Source: JADJPO01 sp963750395 (lineage in GTDB: Bacteria; Actinomycetota; Actinomycetes; Actinomycetales; Kineosporiaceae). Taken from it: 64,000 nt of DNA. A model generated the notes under the pieces. The model was given only the letters and a program-made list of their open reading frames with translations, was not told the origin of the DNA and did no database searches. The DNA is taken from positions 248,001 through 312,000 of the forward strand of contig CAVVQM010000009.1 in assembly GCA_963750395.1 (NCBI GenBank). The letters are read 5' to 3'. Shown in pieces: positions 10,068-19,507 of this stretch (its first letter is position 1; every line of letters begins with the position of its first letter). The position numbers and the translations under genes are program-made.

Positions 10068-10173
10068 TAGGCGGCGGTTCGGGCTGGTCCGGGTCGACTC
10101 GACACCGGGGAGCGCCCTCTGCGCCAGAGCTATCCGGCCTACCGGAATCTGGTCGCCGCGCCGCGCAGCTGAG

Positions 10174-10686
10174 TCAGCCGGCGTCTTCGGGGACCTCCAG
10201 CTCGCCAGCATCCGTCCGTGGGCGGACAATGAGCACCTCGCACGGGGCCCGCTTGACCACTTCGGTGGCCACCGTTCCGAGCAGCTTCTCGGCCATCGAG
10301 ACCCGGTGGCTGGCGCCGACCACGATCAGATCGGCGTTGCGCTCCGCGGCCGATTGCAGCAGGGCGGTGGCCGGCTCCCCGTCCATCAGTAGGGCCGCAG
10401 AGATGGTCGCGCCGTAGCCCTGGGCGACGGCCACCGCGGCGGCGATCGCCTCACTCGCCGCGGCGCGCCCGACCACCTGGCCTAGCTTGGTGTCCCCACC
10501 CAGCGTCGAGGTGCTCCGTGCCTCCTGCCGCCGCGGCAGTGAGGTCCAGGCACAGACGATCACCAGGTCGGCATCGTCGTGGTGGGCCAGCCAGGCAGCC
10601 CGGGCGACGGTCGGGCCTGCCAACGCCGACCCGTCGGTGCCAACCACGATGGTCCGGTAGTCGGTCATCTGCGTCGGCTGTGTCAT
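10174..10686 (-). CDS. Universal stress protein (UspA family)
   Basis: Single-domain Usp protein of 170 residues in the cytoplasm. The N-terminal strand TIVVGTDGSALAGPTV carries the conserved Asp. The C-terminal nucleotide loop is VVGASHRVSMAEKLLGTVATEV, which fits G-2x-G-9x-G-(S/T) except that the second Gly is His, so ATP binding may be altered. ATG 10686 has AGGCAGAG upstream. It is the third gene of an operon after the SRPBCC and MFS genes, 18 bases behind the latter. Confidence 0.9.
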   Translation of the reverse strand: MTQPTQMTDYRTIVVGTDGSALAGPTVARAAWLAHHDDADLVIVCAWTSLPRRQEARSTSTLGGDTKLGQVVGRAAASEAIAAAVAVAQGYGATISAALLMDGEPATALLQSAAERNADLIVVGASHRVSMAEKLLGTVATEVVKRAPCEVLIVRPRTDAGELEVPEDAG

Positions 10687-10704
10687 CGTCGCTCTGCCTT
10701 TCGC

Positions 10705-12078
10705 TCAGTGCCCCATCGGGACGGGCGTGTTCATGGCGTCGACATCTCGCACGATCGGCGGCTCCTTGATCCACAGCATCGTCAATCCGGCGACGCCAAG
10801 AAGGACGCCGGCGAAGATGATGGCGTTGTTCGGGTTGTCGCCCAGGACGTTGGCGTAGATCGCGCCGAAGGTGACCGTCTGAATGAGCATCGGGATGACG
10901 ATCATCATGTTGATGATGCCCATGTAGACCCCGTACCGGGTCGACGGAATCATGCGGACCGCCATGATGTACGGCACGCCCATGATCGACGCCCAGGCGA
11001 TGCCGAGGCCGATGATCGGGATGAAGAGCAGGTACTGGTTGCTGATGTTCGGGAAGATGATCAAGCCGACGGCGGCCAGCAGCAGACAGGTGCAGTGCAC
11101 CAGTTTGGCCCCTCGACGCCGAGCGAAGGCCACGAGCGAGAAGGCCACGCTGAAGGTGACGATGTTGTACCAGCCGTTGACCAGGCCGGTCCAGCCGACC
11201 GCCTCGTCGAACTCCGGGGTCCTGGGATCGGTCGTGTCCCAGACGGACTTGGCGATTGAGAGCGTCACGAACTGCCAATAGCAGACCATGGCGTACCACT
11301 GGAACAAGTACACCAGTGCCAGTTTGCGCAGCTGGGTCGGCATCTCGACGATCGCGTCCCAGATCTCGCGTATGGCCGGTATCAGGCCGCCCTTCTGGGC
11401 CCGTAGGGCGGCGATCTCTTCCTCGGTGGGCGGGATCTCAGGTGTGGTGAGGACGGAGATGAGGACCGTCCCGATCGAGCAGACCGCTCCGAGCATGAAC
11501 GAGCCGAACACCCAGTACGGAATGCCGGCCTCCGTGCCACCGGTGATGAGCTTCTGGAAGACGAACAGAGAGATGTTCGCCAGCGTGATGCCCAGCCCGG
11601 TGAAGAAGCTCTGCGCCAGGAAGCCCTTGCCCAGCTGCGAGGGAGGCAGCTTGTCGGCGATGAAGGCCCGGTAGGGCTCCATCGCGGTGTTGTTGCTGGC
11701 GTCGAGCAGCCAGAGCAGCAGCACCGCCATCCAAAGGGCGGCCACGAAGGGGAACAGGAACAGGCAGATGCTGCACCCGATCGCCCCGATCAGGAAGAAC
11801 GGCTTTCTCCGGCCCCACCTCGGGCTCCAGGTGCGGTCGGACAGCGCGCCGATCATCGGCTGGATGAGCAGACCCGTCATCGGCCCGGCCAGGTTGAGGA
11901 TCGGCAGCTCCTCGGGACTGGCGTCCAGGTAGGTGAAGATCGGGTTGATGGCGCTCTGCTGCATTCCGAAGCTGTACTGGATGCCGAAAAAGCCCAGGTT
12001 CATCAACAGGATCTGCCGCATGTCCATCAGCGGCTTCTGCCGGACGACCGCTACGGAGCCGACTCTCGTGGTGGTCAT
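10705..12078 (-). CDS. MFS transporter, SLC45/GPH sugar-porter type
   Basis: Twelve-helix major facilitator of about 457 residues. The start is ATG 12078 (MTTTRVGSVAVV), because it overlaps the upstream stop (ATGA). The first loop carries the MFS signature GALSDRTWSPRWGRRKPF, typical of the glycoside-pentoside-hexuronide/SLC45 group. ASNNTAMEPYRAFIADKLP in the fourth/fifth helix region and FQWYAMVCYWQF in the seventh also fit that group. A sugar or other small polar solute is likely, but specificity cannot be read. Confidence 0.85.
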   Translation of the reverse strand: MTTTRVGSVAVVRQKPLMDMRQILLMNLGFFGIQYSFGMQQSAINPIFTYLDASPEELPILNLAGPMTGLLIQPMIGALSDRTWSPRWGRRKPFFLIGAIGCSICLFLFPFVAALWMAVLLLWLLDASNNTAMEPYRAFIADKLPPSQLGKGFLAQSFFTGLGITLANISLFVFQKLITGGTEAGIPYWVFGSFMLGAVCSIGTVLISVLTTPEIPPTEEEIAALRAQKGGLIPAIREIWDAIVEMPTQLRKLALVYLFQWYAMVCYWQFVTLSIAKSVWDTTDPRTPEFDEAVGWTGLVNGWYNIVTFSVAFSLVAFARRRGAKLVHCTCLLLAAVGLIIFPNISNQYLLFIPIIGLGIAWASIMGVPYIMAVRMIPSTRYGVYMGIINMMIVIPMLIQTVTFGAIYANVLGDNPNNAIIFAGVLLGVAGLTMLWIKEPPIVRDVDAMNTPVPMGH

Positions 12079-12554
12079 CGCGCATCTCCCCGTCGTGAGG
12101 TTCGGGCCAGGTAGTCGGACAGTCGTTCCAGCTCCTTCTCCCAACCGTCGGCGTGGTACTGCGCCACGGCGGGGTCGAAGGGACCTTGGACGATGCGCAC
12201 CAGGGTCCCGTCGCGTCCAGTCTTGGTAAACTCCACCCGAAGCTCAAGCGGGGTGTCGGGGTCGATGCCGGGGTCGCCGGTGATCCGCTGGCGGGCGACG
12301 AAAACGTCAGGGGAGAAGTATTCGGTGAAGACGGCGTCCGTGGTGACCCGGACGGTCGGGTCGCTGTCCCGGACCTTCACGTGATGGTGTCGGCCACCGA
12401 GCTGGAGCTCGGAGGTCGCCGTCTCCTTCTCCACATGCCACCCTGGGCTGCCCCGCCATTCGGCCATCTCCTCGGGGACGGTCCAGGCGTCGAACACCCT
12501 GGGGCGTTGGTAGTCGAATTGGCGCTCTATCACAACGATCACGTTGGCCGCCAT
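12075..12554 (-). CDS. SRPBCC / AHSA1-like protein
   Basis: Small START-like cavity protein of 159 residues of the Aha1 C-terminal-like group. It opens MAANVIVVIERQFDYQRPRVFDAWTVPEEMAEWRG-like, with the typical ATPEE-type helix and FDAWTVPEEM. The C-terminal helix VAQYHADGWEKELERLSDYL closes the fold. Many such proteins bind small hydrophobic ligands or act as putative detoxification or stress factors. It is the first gene of the SRPBCC-MFS-UspA operon. The ligand is unknown. Confidence 0.85.
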   Translation of the reverse strand: MAANVIVVIERQFDYQRPRVFDAWTVPEEMAEWRGSPGWHVEKETATSELQLGGRHHHVKVRDSDPTVRVTTDAVFTEYFSPDVFVARQRITGDPGIDPDTPLELRVEFTKTGRDGTLVRIVQGPFDPAVAQYHADGWEKELERLSDYLARTSRRGDAR

Positions 12555-12734
12555 GCTGCAACCGCCTTTCCGGAGTGACGAGATCCCGGGTGGTGCGTCG
12601 GTGTCGCGTGCCGTGCGTCACAGCATGATGTACACGGTTTCAGCGTGTCTAGACATGTCCCATCGCCTTCTTCTCCAGAATTCTGCCTCTAGGCTCTAAT
12701 GTCGCTCGCCGGGGAATTCTTCGGGGGTGTTCAT

Positions 12735-13564
12735 GCGGCCACTGGGTGATCGTCGTCTTTGGGGTTGCTGGTCTTCGATGCGCTGGAGCAGGTTGTGCAG
12801 GTCGCGGCGGGTGAACTTCCAGCCGATGGATGTCGCGATCGGGTTGTTGCCGGCCTCGAACGCGGCGAGCCGTCGCGGATCCGGTCTGTTTCGGTGAAGT
12901 CGTTCGGGGACACCACTTTTCGCTGGATGACGGAGAAGTAGATCTCGCACTGGTTCAACCATGACGCATGCACCGGGGTGTGGACCAGATACGCGGTGGG
13001 CTGGGCCTTGGTCATCCGCTCGATCGAGGCTGCCGCGGTGGGAGGAGCCGTTGTCCACGATCCAGAACACCCGGTCCGCGAACGCGTGGGGCTCGCTGGT
13101 CATCACCTGGGCGACCAGTCGTTCGAACGGCTCGATCCCTATCGGGTCCTCACACCTGCCGATGACGTGGCCGCGGTGGACGTCCCAGGCGGCCAGGCAG
13201 GGCTCGTTCATTCTGGGTGTGACGGCGTGTTGTCGGGGTGACGGACCGTGGTGGGTGTAGTAGCCGGGCGGGCACCCTGCCCGCGTCGGTATCTTCTCCA
13301 CCGTGTCGATGACTTCAGGGGCTGCTTGGGCGGCCGGGTCGATGATCTTCCGCTTGATCTCTGGCGGTGCTGCAGGTGTTGCCCGATCCGCGTCGGGCGC
13401 AGGGTCGGCGGCACGAGTTGGCCAGGGTGGTCGCGGCCTCGAAGGGGCGGTCGCCCCGCGGCCTCCACCACGATGTGCGCGCGGAGCCGGTCGCGGTACT
13501 CGGTACGCCCGGAGGCCACCCGGGCAGCCAGCGCCCAGTCCTCGGCTCTGGTCAGGACAATCAC
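12735..13564 (-). mobile_element. Degenerate IS630-family transposase
   Basis: Dead insertion-sequence transposase spread over at least three frames. The N-terminal helix-turn-helix region begins near 13564 (LTRAEDWALAARVASGRTEY). The middle shows EPCLAAWDVHRGHVIGR and VFWIVDNGSSHRGS, the DDE-domain segment with the second Asp. The C-terminus is HASWLNQCEIYFSVIQRKV and SPNDFTETDRIRD, which is diagnostic for IS630. Inverted terminal repeats or a TA target duplication were not recognised, so the element ends are not defined. Confidence 0.75.
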
Positions 13565-14030
13565 CTACGGGCTGGACATTGGCATCCGATCTTTGTGTCG
13601 CACCACGGGACCAGATCGGTGGCACGACACGCCGCGACGAATGCGCAGGGCGTCGCCGAAGATGACGTCGTGGTCAAGTATCCCGACTCGACGAAGTCGT
13701 CACGGGAGTACCGCGCCCCAACGACTACGATCCCTCCGTCTTCATGACCGGCCTTCCGGTCGGAACCTGCGAAGAGAGGTCCTCGACCTCGCATGCGGCC
13801 TCAACCTCGGCGACCCCACCGCCTGGACCTGACCCCGAAGAACCTACGGGCGTGACCACTTGGCGTCGTCCGGGGTGACCTCGGGTCGATGCGGTTCGGC
13901 GGTCATCGCTGCGTCATCGCGGTACCACTCGTACGCATGACGTTGGGCCCGCCACCGCACGCCCCACATGACGGAGTCTGGGCAGTGACCACCGAGAGAT
14001 GACCTGCGCCACCAACGAAGGGAGCGCGTC
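13565..14030. other. Gene-poor spacer
   Basis: No recognised gene in 466 bases. A 77-codon minus-strand frame at 13561-13794 (GYLTTTSSSATPCAFVAACR) has no family signature or ribosome-binding site. The stretch probably contains decayed flanking DNA of the IS630 copy and the promoter of the downstream CoA-binding gene. Confidence 0.4.
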
Positions 14031-14507
14031 ATGGTGTCCATGAAGGACGCTGCCACCGAGTTCCTCGGCGCCAAGCGGATCGCCGTCACCGGGGTCTCCC
14101 GAACGCCCGCCGGGCACGGCGGGAACACCGTCTTCACCGGACTGCGCAAGCGGGGCTTCGCTGTCGTCCCGGTGAACCCGAATGCCGATGAGGTCGAGGG
14201 CGTTGCGTGCTACCCGAGCCTCACCGCGATCCCGGAGGGGGTCGACGCCGTCGTCGTCGCGGCCCCCGCGGCGTCGGCCGAGGCGACGGTGCGCGAGGCG
14301 GCGGCGCTCGGCATCAAGCAGATCTGGCTGCACCGCGCCTTCGGCGGCGGCAGCCTCTCCCCCGCCGCCGTCGCGGCCGGACACGAACTCGGTGTGCGCG
14401 TGATTCCCGGTGGCTGTCCGCTGATGTTCGGGAACACGGCGGATGGCGCGCACCGGATGATCCGGGGTATCTGCCGGCTTACCGGCGCTGTCCCCCGCCA
14501 GGTCTGA
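14031..14507 (+). CDS. CoA-binding domain protein (YccU-like)
   Basis: Single Rossmann-like CoA-binding domain of 158 residues. Key features are KRIAVTGVSRTPAGHGGNTV, the FAVVPVNPNADEVEGV strand-turn, VDAVVVAAPAASAEATV, IKQIWLHRAFGGG and the terminal GVRVIPGGCPLMF. ATG 14031 is preceded by GGGAG at 7 bases. The family resembles the N-terminal domain of succinyl-CoA synthetase alpha subunits; its physiological role is not established. Confidence 0.9.
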   Translation: MVSMKDAATEFLGAKRIAVTGVSRTPAGHGGNTVFTGLRKRGFAVVPVNPNADEVEGVACYPSLTAIPEGVDAVVVAAPAASAEATVREAAALGIKQIWLHRAFGGGSLSPAAVAAGHELGVRVIPGGCPLMFGNTADGAHRMIRGICRLTGAVPRQV

Positions 14508-14573
14508 GAGACGACAGTCCGCGCGATCATCCTCGTCGCCTCGGCGGTCGCGGCGAACCTCAGTTACGCGGCG

Positions 14574-14978
14574 ATGTTCCTCGCCCGCGTCCACGCTCCG
14601 GCGCAGGCCCGTCGGCTGGGCCTGTTCGGCACCGCCATGGCCGTTCCGTTGTCGGCCGCAGCGCTGCTCGCCGCGACGTCGGGCCTGGGGGCGTGGGATA
14701 TCGCCCTGCCCCTGGTGTTCGTCGGGTTCGGCCTCGTCGAGGTGGTCGTTGATGTGATCCGTCCGGTCGACGTCAGGAGCACCAGCTGGCTGTGGTTGTA
14801 CCTCGCGTCGTTCTATCTCGCCCAGTGGGCGTTGATCGGGGCGGCATACCGAATCGGTGACGTCGCCGGAGCGGCCGTCCTCGTGACGTACTTCGTGTGC
14901 CTGGCCGCGACCGCGTACTCCTACCGCCGTGTCGGCCACGGAGGCCGACGTCGGGCATGTCGTCGAAGCCGGCCTTGA
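14574..14978 (+). CDS. Four-helix membrane protein, unusual or lost start
   Basis: Small integral membrane protein with hydrophobic segments at LSAAALLAATSGL, IALPLVFVGFGLVEVVVDVI, WLWLYLASFYLAQWALIG and AAVLVTYFVCLAATA. The first usable ATG is 14574, but the hydrophobic frame continues upstream (AIILVASAVAANLSYAAMFL) to the stop of the CoA-binding gene at 14505-14507 with no NTG start in between. Either a first helix has lost its start, a non-NTG start is used, or a frameshift separates it from the gene before. I do not recognise the family. Confidence 0.55.
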   Translation: MFLARVHAPAQARRLGLFGTAMAVPLSAAALLAATSGLGAWDIALPLVFVGFGLVEVVVDVIRPVDVRSTSWLWLYLASFYLAQWALIGAAYRIGDVAGAAVLVTYFVCLAATAYSYRRVGHGGRRRACRRSRP

Positions 14979-15004
14979 GATCGGCGGTGAGCAGGGTTCG
15001 CCCT

Positions 15005-15859
15005 TCAGAAGACGGGCTTGCCGCCGGTGACGCCCAGGACGGTGCCCGAGACATAGGACGCCGTCGCAGCCGAGGCGAGGAAGACGAACGCAGGAGCGAC
15101 CTCCGCGGGTTGCCCCGCTCGGCCCAGGGGAGTGTCCTGACCGAAGTGCTCGACTTTCTCCGGCGGCTGTGTCGCGGGCTGCAGCGGAGTCCAGATCGGC
15201 CCGGGCGCAACGGCGTTGACCCGGATACCCCGGGATCCGAGCTCGGCGGCGAGGTTGACCGTGACGTTGTTGATCGCCGCCTTGGTGGCCGCGTAGTCCA
15301 GCAGGGACTGCGACGGCTGATAGGCCTGGATGGAGGAGTTGTTCAGGATGACCCCGCCGGACTGCAGGTGCTCCAGAGCGGTCTGCGTCACCCAGAACAG
15401 GGCGTAGAGGTTCGTCTTCAGGACCCGGTCCAGGTCCTCGCTCGTCACGTCGGCGATCGAGGTGCGACGGGCCATCTGGAAGCCCGCGTTGTTGACCAGG
15501 ACGTCGAGGCCGCCCAGCGCATCGACGGCCGTCCGGACCGCGCCGCGCGCCGCCTGCTCGACGCGAAGATCCGTCGGGATCAGTACGCAGCGGCGCCCGG
15601 CCTCGTGCACGAGCGCGGCCGTCTGCTCGGCGTCCTCCTGCTCGACGGGCAGATACGCGATCGCCACGTCGGCGCCTTCGCGGGCGAAGGCGATCGCGAC
15701 GGCCCGGCCGATCCCGGAGTCGCCTCCGGTGATCAGGGTGCGCAGGCCGGTCATCTTGCCCGATCCGACGTAGGAGGTCTCTCCATGGTCCGGGCGGGGG
15801 TCCATCTGATCGGTGACCCCCGGTGGATCTTGCTGCTGGGCTGGGAAGGTGCTGTTCAT
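15005..15859 (-). CDS. Short-chain dehydrogenase with N-terminal extension
   Basis: Classical SDR oxidoreductase of 284 residues. It has the Rossmann motif TLITGGDSGIGRAV, the VNNAGFQ strand, the catalytic Ser in ILNNSSIQAY, and the YAATKAA catalytic pair. The ~38-residue N-terminal tail (PAQQQDPPGVTDQMDPRP) is typical of the YghA/YdaD general-stress SDR group. NADP(H) preference is likely by family. The substrate is unknown. Confidence 0.9.
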   Translation of the reverse strand: MNSTFPAQQQDPPGVTDQMDPRPDHGETSYVGSGKMTGLRTLITGGDSGIGRAVAIAFAREGADVAIAYLPVEQEDAEQTAALVHEAGRRCVLIPTDLRVEQAARGAVRTAVDALGGLDVLVNNAGFQMARRTSIADVTSEDLDRVLKTNLYALFWVTQTALEHLQSGGVILNNSSIQAYQPSQSLLDYAATKAAINNVTVNLAAELGSRGIRVNAVAPGPIWTPLQPATQPPEKVEHFGQDTPLGRAGQPAEVAPAFVFLASAATASYVSGTVLGVTGGKPVF

Positions 15860-15931
15860 CGTCGTCCTCCTGGGCAGGGGCGCGGACTCGGTCTCCAGAT
15901 CCTCGGGCCGATAACGTGCCCGGCGAGCCTC

Positions 15932-16201
15932 TCAGTGCGAGCGCAGGGCCTCGACCAAATCGGCCTTGCGCATCGACGACCTGCCCTCGATGCCGATCTC
16001 GCGCGCCCGCTCCCGAAGCTCCGCCACCGTCCAGTCCTCATAGGAACCGGAGCGCCCTCCCCTCGCGGCGACCCTCGCCCGACCCGACGCGGCACTGGCG
16101 TTGGCGATCCGCGCGGCCTTCTCCTTGCTGGTGCCCTCGTCGCGCAGGGACTCATAGAGCTCGGGATCCTTGACGCTGGGGCCCGGGTCGCGTCGGGGCA
16201 T
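15932..16201 (-). CDS. Small Rho-termination-factor-N-like protein
   Basis: Basic protein of about 89 residues. The N-terminal half has the helix YESLRDEGTSKEKAARIAN common to small actinobacterial stress proteins. The C-terminal half, WTVAELRERAREIGIEG then MRKADLVEALRSH, is a SAP/Rho-N-type nucleic-acid-binding helix bundle. ATG 16201 is chosen over GTG 16207 because AGGAGG lies exactly 5 bases upstream of the ATG and overlaps the GTG. A DNA- or RNA-associated role is inferred. Confidence 0.8.
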   Translation of the reverse strand: MPRRDPGPSVKDPELYESLRDEGTSKEKAARIANASAASGRARVAARGGRSGSYEDWTVAELRERAREIGIEGRSSMRKADLVEALRSH

Positions 16202-16433
16202 GGTCACCTCCTGGTCGGCGAAGGACTACCGATCCACGTTTGCACCGGCGCGCGCCGGCCGCACGCCGAACCTGGGGGGAATCACGATGAGCGGCACGGC
16301 CAAGACCCGCACCCATGACCGGGCACGCCGGGTTTCCTGTCAATCTGCTGGGAGAACCGGGCGAGTGCTTCAGCCCGACGTCGTGGCGCCGACGTGAGAC
16401 CCGAGGCCGAACGGCGGCTCTCGGGAAGGTGGC

Positions 16434-16965
16434 ATGGTCATGAACCCGATGTCGATCGGCGGCTCGAACGCCTGGAACCAGGCGCTGTCCGCGACCGAAA
16501 CCCAGGGCCTCGACGGCGGGCGGCACCGCCAGGGCGGTCCGCTCGCGGACGCCGCGAAGGCGCTGGACATGAGCAAGCAGGACGTCCTGTCGGCGCTGAA
16601 GAAGGGCAAGAGCCTGGACGATCTGGCCACGGAGAAAGGCATCTCCCACGACGACCAAGGGCGTCGAGGCGTTGCGGCCGCCGCGGGGCACCGGCGGGCC
16701 CGGCGGGCCGCCGCCGATGGGACCCCCACCAGGCGACGAGCGCGACGACTCCAGTGGCACCGGCGTGTTCGGGTCGAGCCTGACCGCGTCGCAGACCACG
16801 ACCCTGGCCTCCCTCGCCTCGCTGCTGGGAACCGCGCCCGAGGATCTGCTCGACGCCCTGAAGCAGGGCACCAGCCTGTCGGACCTGGTCACCAGCAAGG
16901 GGATCGACAGCACCTCGCTTGCCAACGTGCTCCAGGACGGCCTCCTCTTCGACCAGAAGCTGTGA
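16434..16965 (+). CDS. Repeat-containing hypothetical protein, one frameshift
   Basis: Unrecognised protein of about 175 residues built from two copies of a helical repeat. The first copy is LDMSKQDVLSALKKGKSLDD followed by LATEKGISHDD. The second is LGTAPEDLLDALKQGTSLSD followed by LVTSKGIDSTSLANV. They are joined by a Gly/Pro-rich linker (RGTGGPGGPPPMGPPPGDE). The frame breaks near 16660, just after the first copy. The start is ATG 16434 (or 16440). No signal peptide is seen. It stands alone between divergent and convergent neighbours. Confidence 0.6.
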
Positions 16966-16982
16966 GCCGAAGGGTCACCACA

Positions 16983-17984
16983 TCAGTGCCGTGACCAGGC
17001 CTCCGACTGCGTGAGCCAGAACAGGTACGTCAGCGGCGGCAGCACCACCACGCCCGCGAGGCCTACCGCCACGAGCAGCGCCCGCAGTGTGGCAGGCGCC
17101 CCAGCCGCCTCGGCGATCGTCACCTGGTCGACAAGCATCCATGGGTACTGCCCGGCGCCCCATCCGAGGACCACAGTCGCCACCGCCACGACCGCGGTGA
17201 AGCGCGCGACGGCGTAGCGGCGCCGGTACATCAGGGCGAGCGTCGCCGCGCCGGCAACGGCGGAGATGAGGACGAGCGGCAGCGCCCGGCCGGAAAGGCC
17301 GGCGAAGAGCGTCGGCGCGTCGGCGCGTATCGGCAGCAGCGCGATGAACACCACCGCGCCGGTGATGACGCCGACGACCAGGGTCCGCAGCCGCAGCGCC
17401 TCGGCGAGTTCGGTGTCGCCCCCCCGCCGGGCGTCGGCTGCGAGGAAGCAGCCGGCGAGGAACGCGCACGTCCCGACCGCGATCAACCCGCCGAAGATCG
17501 ACGTCGGCGTCAGCCACGACGCCAGCAGATCGCCGTTGCCGTCGGCCGGCACCCGCCCCGAAGCGATCGCCCCCGCGACGCAGCCGAGGAAGAACGGCGC
17601 GATCACCGAGGAGGCCGCGAACATGATGCCGTACAGCCGGGCTGAGTGCAGCGTGGCCGAGTACTTCCGGAACCCGAAGCCCGCCCCGCGCAGCACGATG
17701 CCGAGCAGCGCGAGCACGAACGGCACGAAGAGCGTGGACATCGCGGCGGCGAACGCCGACGGGAATGCCGTCCACCACGTCACGAGCACGTAGATCAGCC
17801 AGACGTGGTTGGCCTCCCACACCGGCCCGATGCTGTGGTCGACCAGCCGACGCAGCGCCGCGCCCCGGCGCGCTCCCCCGGCGGTGAGGTCGAACAACCC
17901 GGAGCCGAAGTCGGCTCCGCCGAGCACCGAATAGGCGAGCACCCCGACGAACAGGGCCACGGCCGCAGCGACCGGCAGCGTCAT
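16983..17984 (-). CDS. cydB: Cytochrome bd ubiquinol oxidase subunit II
   Basis: Membrane subunit II of the bd-type terminal quinol oxidase, 333 residues. Features are LAYSVLGGADFGSGLFDL, the conserved PVWEANHVWLIYVLVTWW segment and the GFGFRKYS turn. Nine or so hydrophobic segments follow to the C-terminus. ATG 17984 overlaps the stop of cydA (ATGA). CydB holds no haem but stabilises subunit I. No cydDC assembly ABC genes are in the window. Confidence 0.95.
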   Translation of the reverse strand: MTLPVAAAVALFVGVLAYSVLGGADFGSGLFDLTAGGARRGAALRRLVDHSIGPVWEANHVWLIYVLVTWWTAFPSAFAAAMSTLFVPFVLALLGIVLRGAGFGFRKYSATLHSARLYGIMFAASSVIAPFFLGCVAGAIASGRVPADGNGDLLASWLTPTSIFGGLIAVGTCAFLAGCFLAADARRGGDTELAEALRLRTLVVGVITGAVVFIALLPIRADAPTLFAGLSGRALPLVLISAVAGAATLALMYRRRYAVARFTAVVAVATVVLGWGAGQYPWMLVDQVTIAEAAGAPATLRALLVAVGLAGVVVLPPLTYLFWLTQSEAWSRH

Positions 17985-19387
17985 CGCGTGCCCGTACCGG
18001 CCTCGGCCTCGGCCGGCTCCTCGGGGGCGTAGGGGCTGGGCAGGTCGGCGTCCCCGGCACGCCAGCGCCGCGCCATCGACGTCAGGACGAAGTACGCCGC
18101 GACCGTCAGCGACGCGTACAGCAACGCCGTCCCGGTAAGCGTCACCCAGATCCACGGGTTCGACGTGACGGCGTCCTCGGTTCGCAGCACCTGCCAGACC
18201 ACCCACGGCTGCCGCCCGACCTCGGTCGCGATCCAGCCGGTCTCCACGGCCAGCATGGCCAGCGGACCGGCGACGGCGGCGAAGAGCAGGTACCAGCGGT
18301 TGTCCAGCAGGTCGTGGCCGCGCCACCGGGCGAACCAGAAGACGACCACGGACAGCGCGAGAAGCGTCCCGATGCCGATCATCGACTGGAACGCCAGGTG
18401 GGTGATGTTCACCGGCGGGATCTGGTCCGGTGGCACCGAATCCAGCCCCGGCACGGGTTTGTCGAAGGAGTTGCGGGCGATGAGGGAGCCGATCGCCGGG
18501 ATGTCCAACGAGTACCGGACCTCGCCATCGATGAGCAGTCCCCCCAGCCGCAGCGGGGCGGGCTGCTCCGTCGTCTCGGCGAGCTCGAACGCCGCCAGCT
18601 TGGCCGGCTGCCTCTCGGCGATGCGCAGGCCGAGCACGTGGCCGATCAGCGGCTGGACCAGCGCCGCAGCCGAGGCGAAGACGAAGGGCACCGTGAAGCC
18701 CAGCCGGTGGTGCCGGTCGCGGCGCCCTCGCAGCATCCCCACCGCGTAGACCCCCGCCACGGTGAAGCCGACGACCATGTAGGCGGCCACCCACATGTGG
18801 GCGAACATCAGGTAGGCGCCGGGGTTGAGCAGGGCCGCCCACGGGTCGACGTCGACGACCTCGCCGTCCACGATCCGGAATCCGACCGGGTTGTTCATCC
18901 ACGCGTTGACCGAGAGCACGAAGAAGGTGCCGAGGACGCCGGCGACCGCCATCGGCAACAGCATGAGCAGGTGCAGGCGGGGCGCCAGCCGTCCCCAGCC
19001 GTACAGGTAGATGCCGAGGAAGATCGCCTCGACGAAGAAGGACAGCCCCTCGAAGGCGAACGGCAGCCCGAGCACGTCGCCGAAGCGACCCATCAGCCCC
19101 GGCCACAGCAGCCCCATCTCGAAGCTCAGCACGGTGCCTGACACCGCCCCGATGGCGAACAGGACCGCCGACGCCTTCGCCCAGCGCTGTGCGAGCAATA
19201 GCGCCGTCGCGTCGTCGCGGTGCACGCCGCGCCAGTGCAGGACGAAGATGAGTGCGGGTAGGGCGACCCCGAAGCAGGCCAGCAGGATGTGCCAGCCCAG
19301 CGAGAGCGCCATCTGCATCCGCGCCGGCAGGAGTCCGGCCGGCGCGTCGGTCCCCAGATCGGCCATCAGCGCGAGGGTTGTCGTCAC
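17981..19387 (-). CDS. cydA: Cytochrome bd ubiquinol oxidase subunit I
   Basis: Haem-bearing subunit I of cytochrome bd oxidase, 468 residues. It oxidises quinol and reduces oxygen at the membrane. Haem-ligand His is in LSLGWHILLACFG (residue 33). Other conserved parts are GTVLSFEMGLLWP, GIYLYGWGRL, NAWMNNPVGF and a short Q-loop beginning near QPAKLAAFELAE. ETGWIATEVGRQPWVVW contains the quinol/haem region. The short Q-loop suggests the cyanide-insensitive CIO-like group. It is first in a two-gene operon with cydB. Confidence 0.95.
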   Translation of the reverse strand: MTTTLALMADLGTDAPAGLLPARMQMALSLGWHILLACFGVALPALIFVLHWRGVHRDDATALLLAQRWAKASAVLFAIGAVSGTVLSFEMGLLWPGLMGRFGDVLGLPFAFEGLSFFVEAIFLGIYLYGWGRLAPRLHLLMLLPMAVAGVLGTFFVLSVNAWMNNPVGFRIVDGEVVDVDPWAALLNPGAYLMFAHMWVAAYMVVGFTVAGVYAVGMLRGRRDRHHRLGFTVPFVFASAAALVQPLIGHVLGLRIAERQPAKLAAFELAETTEQPAPLRLGGLLIDGEVRYSLDIPAIGSLIARNSFDKPVPGLDSVPPDQIPPVNITHLAFQSMIGIGTLLALSVVVFWFARWRGHDLLDNRWYLLFAAVAGPLAMLAVETGWIATEVGRQPWVVWQVLRTEDAVTSNPWIWVTLTGTALLYASLTVAAYFVLTSMARRWRAGDADLPSPYAPEEPAEAEAGTGTR

Positions 19388-19507
19388 CCGTCAGACGCTA
19401 CGCGGCGGCGCCCACGGAGGGAACCGTCGGGAGCCACCGCGAGGGGTGGCCGGCGCAATCCCACCGCCCTACCTCGCCATACCGCCCTGCCTCGCGATAC
19501 TGAGGCC

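Noticed and set aside
16983..19106. A single giant CydA/CydB fusion
   Set aside because: The long minus frame is cydB preceded by an out-of-frame shadow of cydA. The two real genes overlap by ATGA at 17981-17984.
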